From an uncultured Streptococcus sp. (GTDB taxonomy: Bacteria; Bacillota; Bacilli; Lactobacillales; Streptococcaceae): DNA of 10,172 nt. Below the pieces are notes generated by a model that made no database searches, had not been told where the DNA came from, and saw only the letters and a list, made by a program, of their open reading frames with translations. A program made the translations under genes and the position numbers. Location of the stretch: contig CAJZGT010000039.1 of the NCBI GenBank assembly GCA_916048145.1, positions 1 through 10,172 of the forward strand. The letters are read 5' to 3'. Below, one piece after another: positions 1-6,113 of this stretch; the stretch's first letter is position 1, and each line of letters begins with the position of its first letter.

Positions 1-239
1 GTAAACCAGCTGTGGAAGTTCCAGTAGAAACTCCAGCTAAGGTAACACCAGAAACTCTAACTCCGAATGCAGATCAGGTAGATACTAAGACTACTAATGA
101 TAATGGAGCTAAATCAAATGATTCTCAAAATGCATTGCCAAATACAGGAACAGAATCAAATGCGACTCTTGCATCTCTAGGACTTCTTGGTATGCTAGGT
201 GGTCTCGGACTTGCTCTTGGAAAGAAAAAAGAAGACTAA
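1..239 (+). CDS. LPXTG-type cell-wall-anchored surface protein, C-terminal end only
   Basis: The reading frame is open from the window edge (first full codon at position 3) to a TAA at 237-239, so only the last 78 residues are visible. They show a Pro/Thr/Val-rich stretch, then an Asn/Asp/Ser-rich linker, then the sortase motif LPNTG (nt 135-149), a Leu/Gly hydrophobic segment of about 20 residues and the charged tail KKKED. This is the complete cell-wall sorting signal of Gram-positive surface proteins: sortase A cuts between T and G and links the protein to peptidoglycan. The wall-spanning low-complexity linker is as expected. The functional N-terminal part is outside the window, so the activity (adhesin, glycosidase, protease) cannot be told. 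A GTG at 12 is in frame but is not a real start. Confidence 0.9.
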   Translation, partial: KPAVEVPVETPAKVTPETLTPNADQVDTKTTNDNGAKSNDSQNALPNTGTESNATLASLGLLGMLGGLGLALGKKKED

Positions 240-276
240 AAATTTAGTCAAATGAACATTCATTATTTTGTGTTTT

Positions 277-308
277 AACAACGAACTAGATTGATTCTGA
301 GAGTTGTT
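277..308 (+). terminator. Weak candidate terminator of the surface-protein gene
   Basis: AACAAC (277-282) can pair with GTTGTT (303-308), and TT follows before the run breaks. The loop is long (20 nt) and the stem is AT-rich, so this would be a poor intrinsic terminator. It is listed because the surface-protein gene should end transcription somewhere before the hemW promoter. The better hairpin at 343-397 is the alternative. Confidence 0.2.
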
Positions 309-342
309 TTATCCATAAAATACAAAGAATGATTAGATAAAG

Positions 343-397
343 AAAGCGAACAATGCTAGAATTTTATTAAACGGAATTCTAAGTATTGTTCGCTTTT
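343..397 (+). terminator. Long inverted repeat / probable intrinsic terminator before hemW
   Basis: The left arm (343-363, core AAAGCGAACAAT then TAGAATT) is the reverse complement of the right arm (375-396, AATTCTA then ATTGTTCGCTTT) except for a two- or three-base internal mismatch. The loop is 11 nt. The GC-richer base of the stem (GCGAAC/GTTCGC) is followed by TTTT, so it can act as a Rho-independent terminator for the upstream surface-protein gene. The symmetry also gives a weaker terminator on the other strand. It lies immediately before the hemW promoter and could instead be an operator or a small mobile palindrome; I could not match it to BOX or RUP from memory. Confidence 0.6.
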
Positions 398-398
398 G

Positions 399-407
399 TG
401 GTATAAT
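399..407 (+). promoter_or_regulatory. Extended -10 promoter of the hemW operon
   Basis: TGG followed by a perfect TATAAT (402-407) makes an extended -10 element. No good -35 hexamer lies 16-18 bp upstream; that position is inside the hairpin arm. The expected start is near 413-415, on top of the hemW ATG at 415. There is no Shine-Dalgarno sequence between the -10 box and the ATG, so the transcript is predicted to be leaderless. Confidence 0.65.
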
Positions 408-414
408 AATTACT

Positions 415-1545
415 ATGCAGAAAAAACCAACGTCAGCCTATGTGCACATCCCATTTTGTACCCAGATTTGTTATTATTGTGACTTTTCAAAAGTTTTTAT
501 CAAGAATCAGCCGGTAGATAGTTATTTGGAACATCTGTTAGAAGAGTTTCAATCTTATGATATTCAAAAGTTGAGAACCCTCTATATCGGTGGTGGCACA
601 CCGACAGCTTTGTCAGCTTCTCAACTGGAGGTGTTATTGAAGGGCTTGACTAAAAACTTGGACTTGTCTGCCTTAGAAGAGTTGACCATTGAAGCTAATC
701 CAGGCGATTTGGATGCAGATAAGATAGCTGTTTTGAAAAACTCAGCTGTCAATCGTGTTTCGCTAGGTGTGCAAACCTTTGACGACAAGATGCTGAAAAA
801 AATTGGGCGTAGTCATTTGGAGAAGGACATTTATGAAAATATCGACCGCCTGAAATTGGCTGGTTTTGACAATATCTCTATTGACTTGATTTATGCACTG
901 CCTGGTCAGACTATGGAGCAAGTTAAGGACAATGTGGCTAAGGCCATTGGGCTGGATATTCCCCATATGAGTTTGTATAGCTTGATTTTAGAAAATCATA
1001 CGGTCTTTATGAATCGTATGCGACGAGGGAGATTACCTCTGCCTAAGGAAGAACTAGAAGCTGAAATGTTTGAGTACATCATCGCAGAGCTTGAGCGAGC
1101 TGGTTTTGAGCATTATGAGATTTCCAATTTCTCAAAGCCTGGTTTTGAAAGTCGCCACAATCTCATGTACTGGGACAATGCTGAATACTATGGCATCGGT
1201 GCTGGGGCATCCGGCTATGTCAACGGAGTGCGCTATAAAAATCATGGTCCGATTCGCCATTATCTCAGTGCGGTTGAGGAAGGCAATGTGCGTATCACAG
1301 AGGAGCACCTGAGTCAAAAAGAGCAAATGGAAGAAGAAATGTTCTTGGGCCTCCGCAAGAAATCAGGAGTCTCCATGGCGCGATTTGAGGAAAAATTTGG
1401 ACGGTCTTTCGATGGACTTTATGGAGAAATTGTCAGAGATTTGGTTCAACAAGGTCTCATGCAAATAGACGGTGATCGCGTGCGCATGACAAAAAGAGGT
1501 CTCTTTTTGGGAGACACTGTAGCAGAACGATTTATTTTGGAGTAG
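415..1545 (+). CDS. hemW: HemW-type radical SAM protein (heme chaperone family, formerly called HemN-like oxidase)
   Basis: The 376-residue protein has the radical-SAM cluster motif CX3CX2C at C15, C19 and C22 (sequence CTQICYYCDF), which binds a 4Fe-4S cluster and S-adenosylmethionine. The SAM-binding GGGTPT motif is at 59-64. Phe follows at position 24, where true coproporphyrinogen dehydrogenase HemN has a fourth cysteine, and the length matches HemW (about 375-390) and not HemN (about 450). HemW proteins bind heme and are thought to deliver it to client enzymes; streptococci do not make heme, so the older name coproporphyrinogen III oxidase is probably wrong. The ATG sits 7 nt after the -10 box with no ribosome binding site. 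It is the first gene of the operon; the thioesterase follows after 1 nt. Confidence 0.93.
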   Translation: MQKKPTSAYVHIPFCTQICYYCDFSKVFIKNQPVDSYLEHLLEEFQSYDIQKLRTLYIGGGTPTALSASQLEVLLKGLTKNLDLSALEELTIEANPGDLDADKIAVLKNSAVNRVSLGVQTFDDKMLKKIGRSHLEKDIYENIDRLKLAGFDNISIDLIYALPGQTMEQVKDNVAKAIGLDIPHMSLYSLILENHTVFMNRMRRGRLPLPKEELEAEMFEYIIAELERAGFEHYEISNFSKPGFESRHNLMYWDNAEYYGIGAGASGYVNGVRYKNHGPIRHYLSAVEEGNVRITEEHLSQKEQMEEEMFLGLRKKSGVSMARFEEKFGRSFDGLYGEIVRDLVQQGLMQIDGDRVRMTKRGLFLGDTVAERFILE

Positions 1546-1546
1546 G

Positions 1547-2281
1547 ATGATGGGCTTAACTTATCAAATGAAAATGAAAATTCCTTTTGATATGGCTGAT
1601 ATGAACGGTCATATCAAACTTCCAGATGTGATTTTGCTGTCCTTGCAAGTTTCAGGGATGCAGTCGATTGAGCTGGGAGTTAGTGATAAGGCAATTTTGG
1701 AAAACTATAATCTAGTCTGGATTATCACAGACTATGATATTGAGGTGGTTCGTTTGCCTCGTTTTGCGGAAGAAATCACCATCGAAACGGAAGCTTTGAG
1801 CTATAATCGGCTCTTTTGTTATCGTCGCTTTACCATTTATGATGAAGCAGGTCAGGGTCTTATCCACATGATGGCGACCTTTGTTCTCATGGATCGAGAT
1901 AGTCGAAAAGTCCATGCTGTCGAACCTGAGATTGTGGCTCCTTACCAGTCTGAGTTTGATAAAAAACTTATCCGTGGGCCAAAGTATGAGTCCTTGAACG
2001 AACCAATCAGCAAGGATTACCATGTCCGTTTTTACGATTTGGATATGAATGGTCATGTCAATAACAGTAAATACTTGGACTGGATTTTTGAGGTCATGGG
2101 AGCTGATTTTTTGACCCACTATATTCCCAAGAAAATCAACCTCAAGTATGTCAAGGAAGTTCGACCAGGTGGGGTGATTACATCGGCTGTTGAACGGACT
2201 GGACTGGAAAGTAAGCATGAGATTACAAGTGATGGGGCTACCAATGCCCAAGCTATCATCACTTGGCAGAGAGTAGATTAA
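1547..2281 (+). CDS. Acyl-ACP thioesterase (double hotdog)
   Basis: The 244-residue protein belongs to the acyl-ACP thioesterase family (PF01643), which releases fatty acids from acyl carrier protein in the cytoplasm. Two hotdog domains are visible, about residues 5-130 and 150-244. The C-terminal one has the family's active-site signature D-x-D-x-N-G-H-V-N-N-x-x-Y (D164 to Y176, with N168 and H170 as probable catalytic residues). The N-terminal domain carries an echo of the same motif (DMNGH at 18-22). Start: ATG at 1547 or the adjacent ATG at 1550, with GGAG at 1538-1541 inside the end of hemW. It is co-transcribed with hemW. It may adjust chain length or recycle acyl chains for membrane lipid synthesis; that role is inferred from the family. 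Confidence 0.9.
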   Translation: MMGLTYQMKMKIPFDMADMNGHIKLPDVILLSLQVSGMQSIELGVSDKAILENYNLVWIITDYDIEVVRLPRFAEEITIETEALSYNRLFCYRRFTIYDEAGQGLIHMMATFVLMDRDSRKVHAVEPEIVAPYQSEFDKKLIRGPKYESLNEPISKDYHVRFYDLDMNGHVNNSKYLDWIFEVMGADFLTHYIPKKINLKYVKEVRPGGVITSAVERTGLESKHEITSDGATNAQAIITWQRVD

Positions 2282-2290
2282 ATTAACAAA

Positions 2291-2304
2291 AGGAGAAAGA
2301 AGTG
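2291..2304 (+). promoter_or_regulatory. Ribosome binding site fixing the GTG start of the TIR gene
   Basis: AGGAGA (2291-2296) lies just before GTG at 2302, with 6 nt between AGGAG and the start codon. No ATG in this frame offers a start with the full TIR strand A sequence, so GTG is chosen. No promoter-like sequence was seen in the 20 bp between the thioesterase stop and this gene. Confidence 0.7.
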
Positions 2305-3090
2305 AGAATATTTTTAAGTTGGTCGGGAGATAGAAGTAAATATTTGGCGAAATGTTTTAAAGAATGGCTTCCCAATGTTTTACAATATGTTGAACCCTAT
2401 ATGTCAGAAAAAGATATAAAACTCGGAGAGCGTTGGGGGAAAAGCATAGAAGAAAATTTGCGTTCTAATGATTTTGGTCTGGTGTTTGTAACACCAGAAA
2501 ATATAAATGCACCATGGATAAATTTTGAAGCCGGTGCATTATCAAAGTCTTTGCAATCTCGATTAGTTCCGATTTTGTATGATGCAGATGTTACTATTTT
2601 AAATAATGGTCCTCTTAAGCAATTTCAATCGTCGAAAGAAGTTTCAAAAGAATCCATTAAACAGCTAATTTTGGATATAAATGAGTTTGCTGAAGAGACT
2701 GAACATTTGAAAGAAGAACGTTTGGAATCAGCATTTATGAAGTGGTGGAGTGATTTAGATGAACAATTAAAAGAAATACCGGAAATAAGTCAGAATAGTG
2801 AACAAGAAGTTCCCTCTGATGAAAAAATATTGAACGTTATCTTACACGAGATTCAATCTTTAAAAGACTTTAATAGAAATCCCAACAATTCGCGAGTTAG
2901 TTTTGTACATCCTGATTTATTTGATGATTTAGAACGAATAGAATTCGACCTTCAAAAGATAAATGAGTTGGTTTGTTTGCAGACAGATGAGTTTGATGTT
3001 GATATAATAAAAGAGAATATTACTAGAATAGAGAGAATAAAAAGGTATTTAAGACGATTTAATAGGAGATTAAGGTTAGATGAAATATAG
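2302..3090 (+). CDS. TIR-like domain protein, probable stand-alone defence or NADase effector
   Basis: The 262-residue protein starts with [16 protein letters not shown], the strand A/helix A signature of a bacterial TIR-like family, and continues with [15 protein letters not shown] (about 31-45), [15 protein letters not shown] (58-72) and NFEAGALSK (74-82). E76 in the W-x-x-F-E segment aligns by position with the catalytic glutamate of NAD-cleaving TIR domains (compare W-x-x-x-E in SARM1); this alignment was made by eye. The TIR part covers about residues 1-150. The rest is charged and helical and ends in an Arg-rich tail (241-258). There is no signal peptide or membrane segment, so it is cytoplasmic. 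The gene is much more AT-rich than its neighbours (one 60-bp row at 2821 has about 23% GC) and overlaps the next gene by 11 bp, which suggests horizontal insertion into the operon. The function in defence is inferred; a bacterial signalling or virulence role is also possible. Confidence 0.85.
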   Translation: MRIFLSWSGDRSKYLAKCFKEWLPNVLQYVEPYMSEKDIKLGERWGKSIEENLRSNDFGLVFVTPENINAPWINFEAGALSKSLQSRLVPILYDADVTILNNGPLKQFQSSKEVSKESIKQLILDINEFAEETEHLKEERLESAFMKWWSDLDEQLKEIPEISQNSEQEVPSDEKILNVILHEIQSLKDFNRNPNNSRVSFVHPDLFDDLERIEFDLQKINELVCLQTDEFDVDIIKENITRIERIKRYLRRFNRRLRLDEI

Positions 3091-3853
3091 AGGCTATTTA
3101 ATTGATTTAGACGGAACGATTTATAAGGGGAAAGACCGAATCCCGGCAGGAGAGGCTTTTGTCCATGAATTGCAAAAGAGGGACATTCCCTATCTTTTTG
3201 TGACCAACAATACAACCCGCACTCCAGAGAGTGTTCAGGAGATGCTGGCTCAGAATTTTAATATTGATACGCCTCTATCGACTGTCTACACAGCGACTTT
3301 GGCGACTATCGACTATATGAACGACTTGGGGCTTGAAAAGACTGTCTATGTCATCGGAGAATCAGGGCTCAAGGAAGCCATCAAGGCGGCTGGATATGTC
3401 GAAGACAAGGAAAATCCTGCCTATGTGGTAGTAGGCCTGGACTGGCAAGTCGACTATGAAAAATTTGCGACAGCAACTCTAGCTATTCAAAAGGGTGCTC
3501 ATTTTATCGGAACCAATCCTGACCTCAACATCCCGACAGAACGAGGGCTTTTGCCAGGGGCTGGTTCGCTGATTACACTTCTTGAAGTGGCGACACGAGT
3601 GAAGCCTGTTTATATTGGAAAACCAAATGCTATCATTATGGACAAGGCGGTTGAGTACTTAGGTTTGCAACGTGAAGAATTAATCATGGTTGGGGATAAT
3701 TACCTGACTGATATTCGAGCTGGGATTGATAATGGCATTCCAACGCTCTTGGTGACGACAGGTTTTACCAAGGCAGAAGAAGTAGCAGACCTACCAATCG
3801 CACCGACTCATGTGCTTTCTAGCCTTGCGGAGTGGGACTTTGATGAAAACTAA
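3080..3853 (+). CDS. HAD-superfamily subclass IIA phosphatase (NagD/AraL-like, TIGR01457 type)
   Basis: The 257-residue protein has all HAD motifs: motif I DLDGT with nucleophile D9 and acid/base D11, motif II VTNN (T42), motif III lysine K181 in YIGKPN, and motif IV GDNYLTD (D206, D211), which binds Mg2+. The long insert between motifs II and III (about 80-175) is the C2 cap of subclass IIA, which includes NagD, AraL and 4-nitrophenylphosphatase. It is expected to dephosphorylate small sugar phosphates or nucleotides in the cytoplasm; the substrate cannot be read from sequence. Its start lies inside the TIR gene (11-bp overlap), with AGGAGA at 3064-3069 and AAGG at 3072-3075, so it may be translationally coupled to the TIR gene in this strain. 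Confidence 0.92.
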   Translation: MKYRGYLIDLDGTIYKGKDRIPAGEAFVHELQKRDIPYLFVTNNTTRTPESVQEMLAQNFNIDTPLSTVYTATLATIDYMNDLGLEKTVYVIGESGLKEAIKAAGYVEDKENPAYVVVGLDWQVDYEKFATATLAIQKGAHFIGTNPDLNIPTERGLLPGAGSLITLLEVATRVKPVYIGKPNAIIMDKAVEYLGLQREELIMVGDNYLTDIRAGIDNGIPTLLVTTGFTKAEEVADLPIAPTHVLSSLAEWDFDEN

Positions 3854-4460
3854 ACTGATCTTTTGGAGCTCTATGCTCTTTCTCCTCTCCCTCTCAATCC
3901 TTCTTACCATCTATCTGACTTGGATTTTTTATCCTTTGGAGATTGAGTGGCTGAACTTGACGGATCGAGTCTATCTAAAACCAGAAACCATTCAATACAA
4001 TTTTCATATCTTGATGAATTATCTGACCAATCCTTTTAGTCAGGTCTTGCAGATGCCAGATTTTCGTTCGTCAGCAGCTGGTCTGCACCACTTTGCGGTG
4101 GTCAAGAACCTCTTCCACTTTGTTCAGCTAGTAGCTCTAGTGACACTGCCAAGTTTCTATTTCTTTGTCAAAGGGATTGTGAAAAAGGGCTTTTTGTCTC
4201 TCTTTAGTAAAGGGCTTTTGGCTCTAGTAGTCTTACCTGTGATGATTGGGCTTGGGGGAGTCTTGATTGGTTTTGACCAATTCTTTACCCTTTTCCATCA
4301 AATTCTCTTTGTGGGAGATGATACCTGGCTTTTTGACCCAGCCAAGGATCCAGTTATTCTGATTTTGCCAGAGACCTTTTTCCTCCATGCCTTCCTACTC
4401 TTTTTTGCCCTCTATGAAAGTTTCTTTGTTTTTCTGTACCTGAAAAGTCGTAGGAAATAA
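3843..4460 (+). CDS. TIGR01906/DUF1461 family integral membrane protein
   Basis: I place the start at ATG 3843, overlapping the HAD gene by 11 bp and preceded by GGAG at 3829-3832, giving 205 residues. The longer in-frame ORF from 3810 would overlap more and begins without a good binding site. Four hydrophobic segments are visible (about 7-30, 90-110, 122-145 and 176-200), with a hydrophilic region of about 55 residues between the first two that should lie outside the membrane. The segments HHFAVVKNL (82-90) and WLFDPAKDP (162-170) are typical of this streptococcal/firmicute membrane family as I recall it. Function is unknown. It is the last gene of the hemW operon and is followed by a terminator about 100 bp downstream. 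Confidence 0.82.
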   Translation: MKTKLIFWSSMLFLLSLSILLTIYLTWIFYPLEIEWLNLTDRVYLKPETIQYNFHILMNYLTNPFSQVLQMPDFRSSAAGLHHFAVVKNLFHFVQLVALVTLPSFYFFVKGIVKKGFLSLFSKGLLALVVLPVMIGLGGVLIGFDQFFTLFHQILFVGDDTWLFDPAKDPVILILPETFFLHAFLLFFALYESFFVFLYLKSRRK

Positions 4461-4563
4461 TACTAAAGATGTTCTTATTTTGAGTAAATAAGTTAGGTAT
4501 GTGATTCGAAACCATCGTTAAGAGTGAATTAACCAAATCCAATTGTGTCAATCGTTCGCAAAC

Positions 4564-4597
4564 AGTCTATTTTTCTTGAAAAAATAGGCTTTTTTTC
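4564..4597 (+). terminator. Intrinsic terminator ending the hemW operon
   Basis: The left arm 4564-4574 (AGTCTATTTTT) pairs with the right arm 4579-4590 (AAAAAATAGGCT), including one G-U pair, around a CTTG loop, and a run of seven T (4590-4596) follows. The stretch from 4461 to 4560 between the last gene and this hairpin shows no ORF or motif that I can support. Confidence 0.8.
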
Positions 4598-4607
4598 TAA
4601 AAATCCC

Positions 4608-4636
4608 TAGTCAAGCGCTTTATTTTTTTGTATAAT
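4608..4636 (+). promoter_or_regulatory. Promoter of spx
   Basis: TAGTCA (4608-4613, four of six to the -35 consensus), a 17-bp spacer rich in T, and a perfect TATAAT (4631-4636). The expected start is near 4643, leaving a leader of about 28 nt. A purine-rich stretch (about 4658-4668) precedes the ATG at 4671 as a weak binding site. The box shares CTAGTCAA with the promoter before pstS. Confidence 0.75.
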
Positions 4637-4670
4637 AGAATTAGCAAAGTATAGATAAGAAGAGAAAAGC

Positions 4671-5072
4671 ATGATTACACTATTTCTATCACCGAGCTGT
4701 ACATCATGTCGTAAGGCTAAGGCCTGGTTAGAAAAACATAAGGTTCCCTTTGTGGAACACAATATTATGACCAGTCCTTTAACAAGAAAAGAATTGCAAC
4801 ATATCCTTTCCTTGACCGAAAATGGTACTGATGACATCATTTCAACTCGTTCAAAAATTTTTCAAAAATTAGATATTGATGTAGAAAGTATTTCGGTATC
4901 AGAATTGCTTCATTTGATTGAGCAGTACCCTAGTCTTTTGCGTCGTCCAATTATTATCGATGCCAAACGTATGCAAATCGGTTTTAATGAAGATGAGATT
5001 CGTGCTTTTCTCCCTCGTAGTTACCGTAAGCAAGAACTAAAAGAAGCAAGAATGAGAGCTGGTATTAGTTAA
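4671..5072 (+). CDS. spxA: Spx-family RNA polymerase-binding regulator
   Basis: The 133-residue protein has the ArsC-like fold of Spx. A CxxC redox switch (C10, C13) lies in the N-terminal PSCTSC motif, and glycine G52 is present, the residue needed in B. subtilis Spx for contact with the RNA polymerase alpha C-terminal domain. The conserved block R91-R92-P-I ... [13 protein letters not shown] (91-116) follows. Spx proteins bind the polymerase rather than DNA directly and turn on thiol/oxidative stress genes while blocking activator-dependent ones; levels are usually set by ClpXP proteolysis. Streptococci carry two paralogues (SpxA1 and SpxA2), and I cannot say from this alone which one this is. 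The last base of its stop codon is the first base of the next gene's ATG (TAATG at 5070-5074). Confidence 0.92.
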   Translation: MITLFLSPSCTSCRKAKAWLEKHKVPFVEHNIMTSPLTRKELQHILSLTENGTDDIISTRSKIFQKLDIDVESISVSELLHLIEQYPSLLRRPIIIDAKRMQIGFNEDEIRAFLPRSYRKQELKEARMRAGIS

Positions 5073-5350
5073 TGAACAAACAGTATAGTTACCCACTAGA
5101 TTTGTCGTGGAGCACTGAAGAACTTGCTTCAGTGCTTTCTTTTTTTAATGATGTTGAAGCTGCCTATGAAGGCAAGGTAGAGGCTAAAAAGTTACTGGAC
5201 TCCTATAAGGGATTCAAGGCGGTCGTGCCAAGTAAAAGCGAAGAGAAACGTTTGGGACGAGAATTTGAAACAGTTAGTGGCTATTCGCTTTATCGAGCAG
5301 TTCAGACTGCCAAGGAAAAAGGGGAAGGGAAGATTTCTCTTGGAAAGTAA
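5072..5350 (+). CDS. UPF0223 family protein
   Basis: This is a 92-residue soluble, charged protein that I recognise as UPF0223 (PF05256) from its opening [21 protein letters not shown] and its length, which is usual for the family (about 90). Function is unknown. It begins in a TAATG overlap with spx, which implies translational coupling. Codons 14-25 overlie a perfect terminator-like hairpin (5111-5146), so transcription into this gene and beyond may be reduced. Its 3' end overlaps the TTG start of the next gene by 11 bp. Confidence 0.88.
   Translation: MNKQYSYPLDLSWSTEELASVLSFFNDVEAAYEGKVEAKKLLDSYKGFKAVVPSKSEEKRLGREFETVSGYSLYRAVQTAKEKGEGKISLGK
5111..5146 (+). terminator. Terminator-like hairpin inside the UPF0223 gene
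   Basis: A perfect 10-bp stem, AGCACTGAAG (5111-5120) with CTTCAGTGCT (5127-5136), encloses the 6-nt loop AACTTG and is followed by TTCTTTTTTT (5137-5146). This is the form of a Rho-independent terminator. It lies about 40 nt after the spx stop codon and within codons of the next gene, so it could end most spx transcripts and act as an attenuator, relieved when ribosomes translate UPF0223. Activity is inferred from structure only. Confidence 0.6.
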
Positions 5351-6113
5351 ATTTGAATTTGCCAAAGAGCTTGTTAAGAGAGCGGGCCAGTACATCCTTG
5401 ACCATATGCAGGAAGACTTGCGTGTTGAGACCAAGTCTTCTCCAACAGATTTGGTGACCAGACTGGACAAGGAAGTTCAGGAACTCTTGATTGGTGAGAT
5501 TTTGTCCCGTTATCCTGAGGATAAGATTTGTGCTGAAGAAGGTTGTCTGCGAGCTTCGGTTCAAGAGGGCAAGGTTTGGGTCATTGATCCCATTGATGGG
5601 ACCAATAATTTTGTAGCCCAGCAGGAAGATTTTGCTGTTATGATGGCTTATTTTGAAAATGGTCAGGGGCAGTTTGGTCTGATTTATGATGTGGTCAAAG
5701 GGGATTGTTATCACGGTGGTGGAGCCTTTCCAGTTTGTCTAAATGATAAGCCCCTAGCTCCCTTTAAAGCAAGACCACTTGGAGATTTTCTCATTGCAGG
5801 GAATAGTGGTATGCTGGAAACCAATGAATGGGGCTTGGCTGATTTGGGTCGAGCGGTCCTCGGTGTTCGTGTCTATGGGAGTGCGGCCATTAGTTTTGCC
5901 AAGATTTTGTCAGGGCGTTTGTTGACCTATGTCACCTATCTGCAACCATGGGATTATGCTGCGGCTAGTATTTTAGGGGAAAGTCTGGGCTATCGGGTTG
6001 TGACCCTATCTGGTCAACCGCTTGATTTTCAAACCAGACAGCCGGTCATGATGCTACCTCTTGAGATGCAGGAGGAAATTCAGTCCTATATTTACGAAAG
6101 GAAAAGAACTTAA
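5340..6113 (+). CDS. Inositol monophosphatase family protein (SuhB/CysQ-like)
   Basis: I choose TTG at 5340 as start, giving 257 residues. It sits downstream of the purine-rich GGGGAAGGGAAG and 11 bp before the end of UPF0223, and the next Met is too far in. A longer TTG-started frame from 5265 would add 25 basic residues unlike the family. With this start the metal-binding motifs are AEEG (E66/E67), DPIDGTNNF (D83, D86, T88) and WDYAAAS (W204, D205), the full set for a Mg2+-dependent phosphomonoesterase of the FIG/IMPase superfamily. The substrate could be an inositol phosphate, another sugar phosphate or 3'-phosphoadenosine phosphate; the sequence does not decide. The RsmF-like gene starts at the base after its stop. 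Confidence 0.9.
   Translation: MESKFEFAKELVKRAGQYILDHMQEDLRVETKSSPTDLVTRLDKEVQELLIGEILSRYPEDKICAEEGCLRASVQEGKVWVIDPIDGTNNFVAQQEDFAVMMAYFENGQGQFGLIYDVVKGDCYHGGGAFPVCLNDKPLAPFKARPLGDFLIAGNSGMLETNEWGLADLGRAVLGVRVYGSAAISFAKILSGRLLTYVTYLQPWDYAAASILGESLGYRVVTLSGQPLDFQTRQPVMMLPLEMQEEIQSYIYERKRT

Noticed and set aside
1712..2251. 179-codon open frame on the - strand
   Set aside because: It lies wholly antisense to the well-supported acyl-ACP thioesterase, has no recognisable domain and no binding site; it is a shadow of the coding frame.
3810..3842. Upstream extension of the membrane protein start
   Set aside because: The extra 11 residues lie inside the HAD gene, while ATG 3843 has GGAG at a good distance and gives a normal hydrophobic N-terminus.
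5265..5339. Upstream TTG extension of the phosphatase
   Set aside because: It would add 25 basic residues that overlap UPF0223 and do not resemble the family; TTG 5340 fits better.
5274..5714. 146-codon open frame on the - strand
   Set aside because: It is antisense to the inositol-phosphatase-like gene with no domain or start signal; treated as a shadow.
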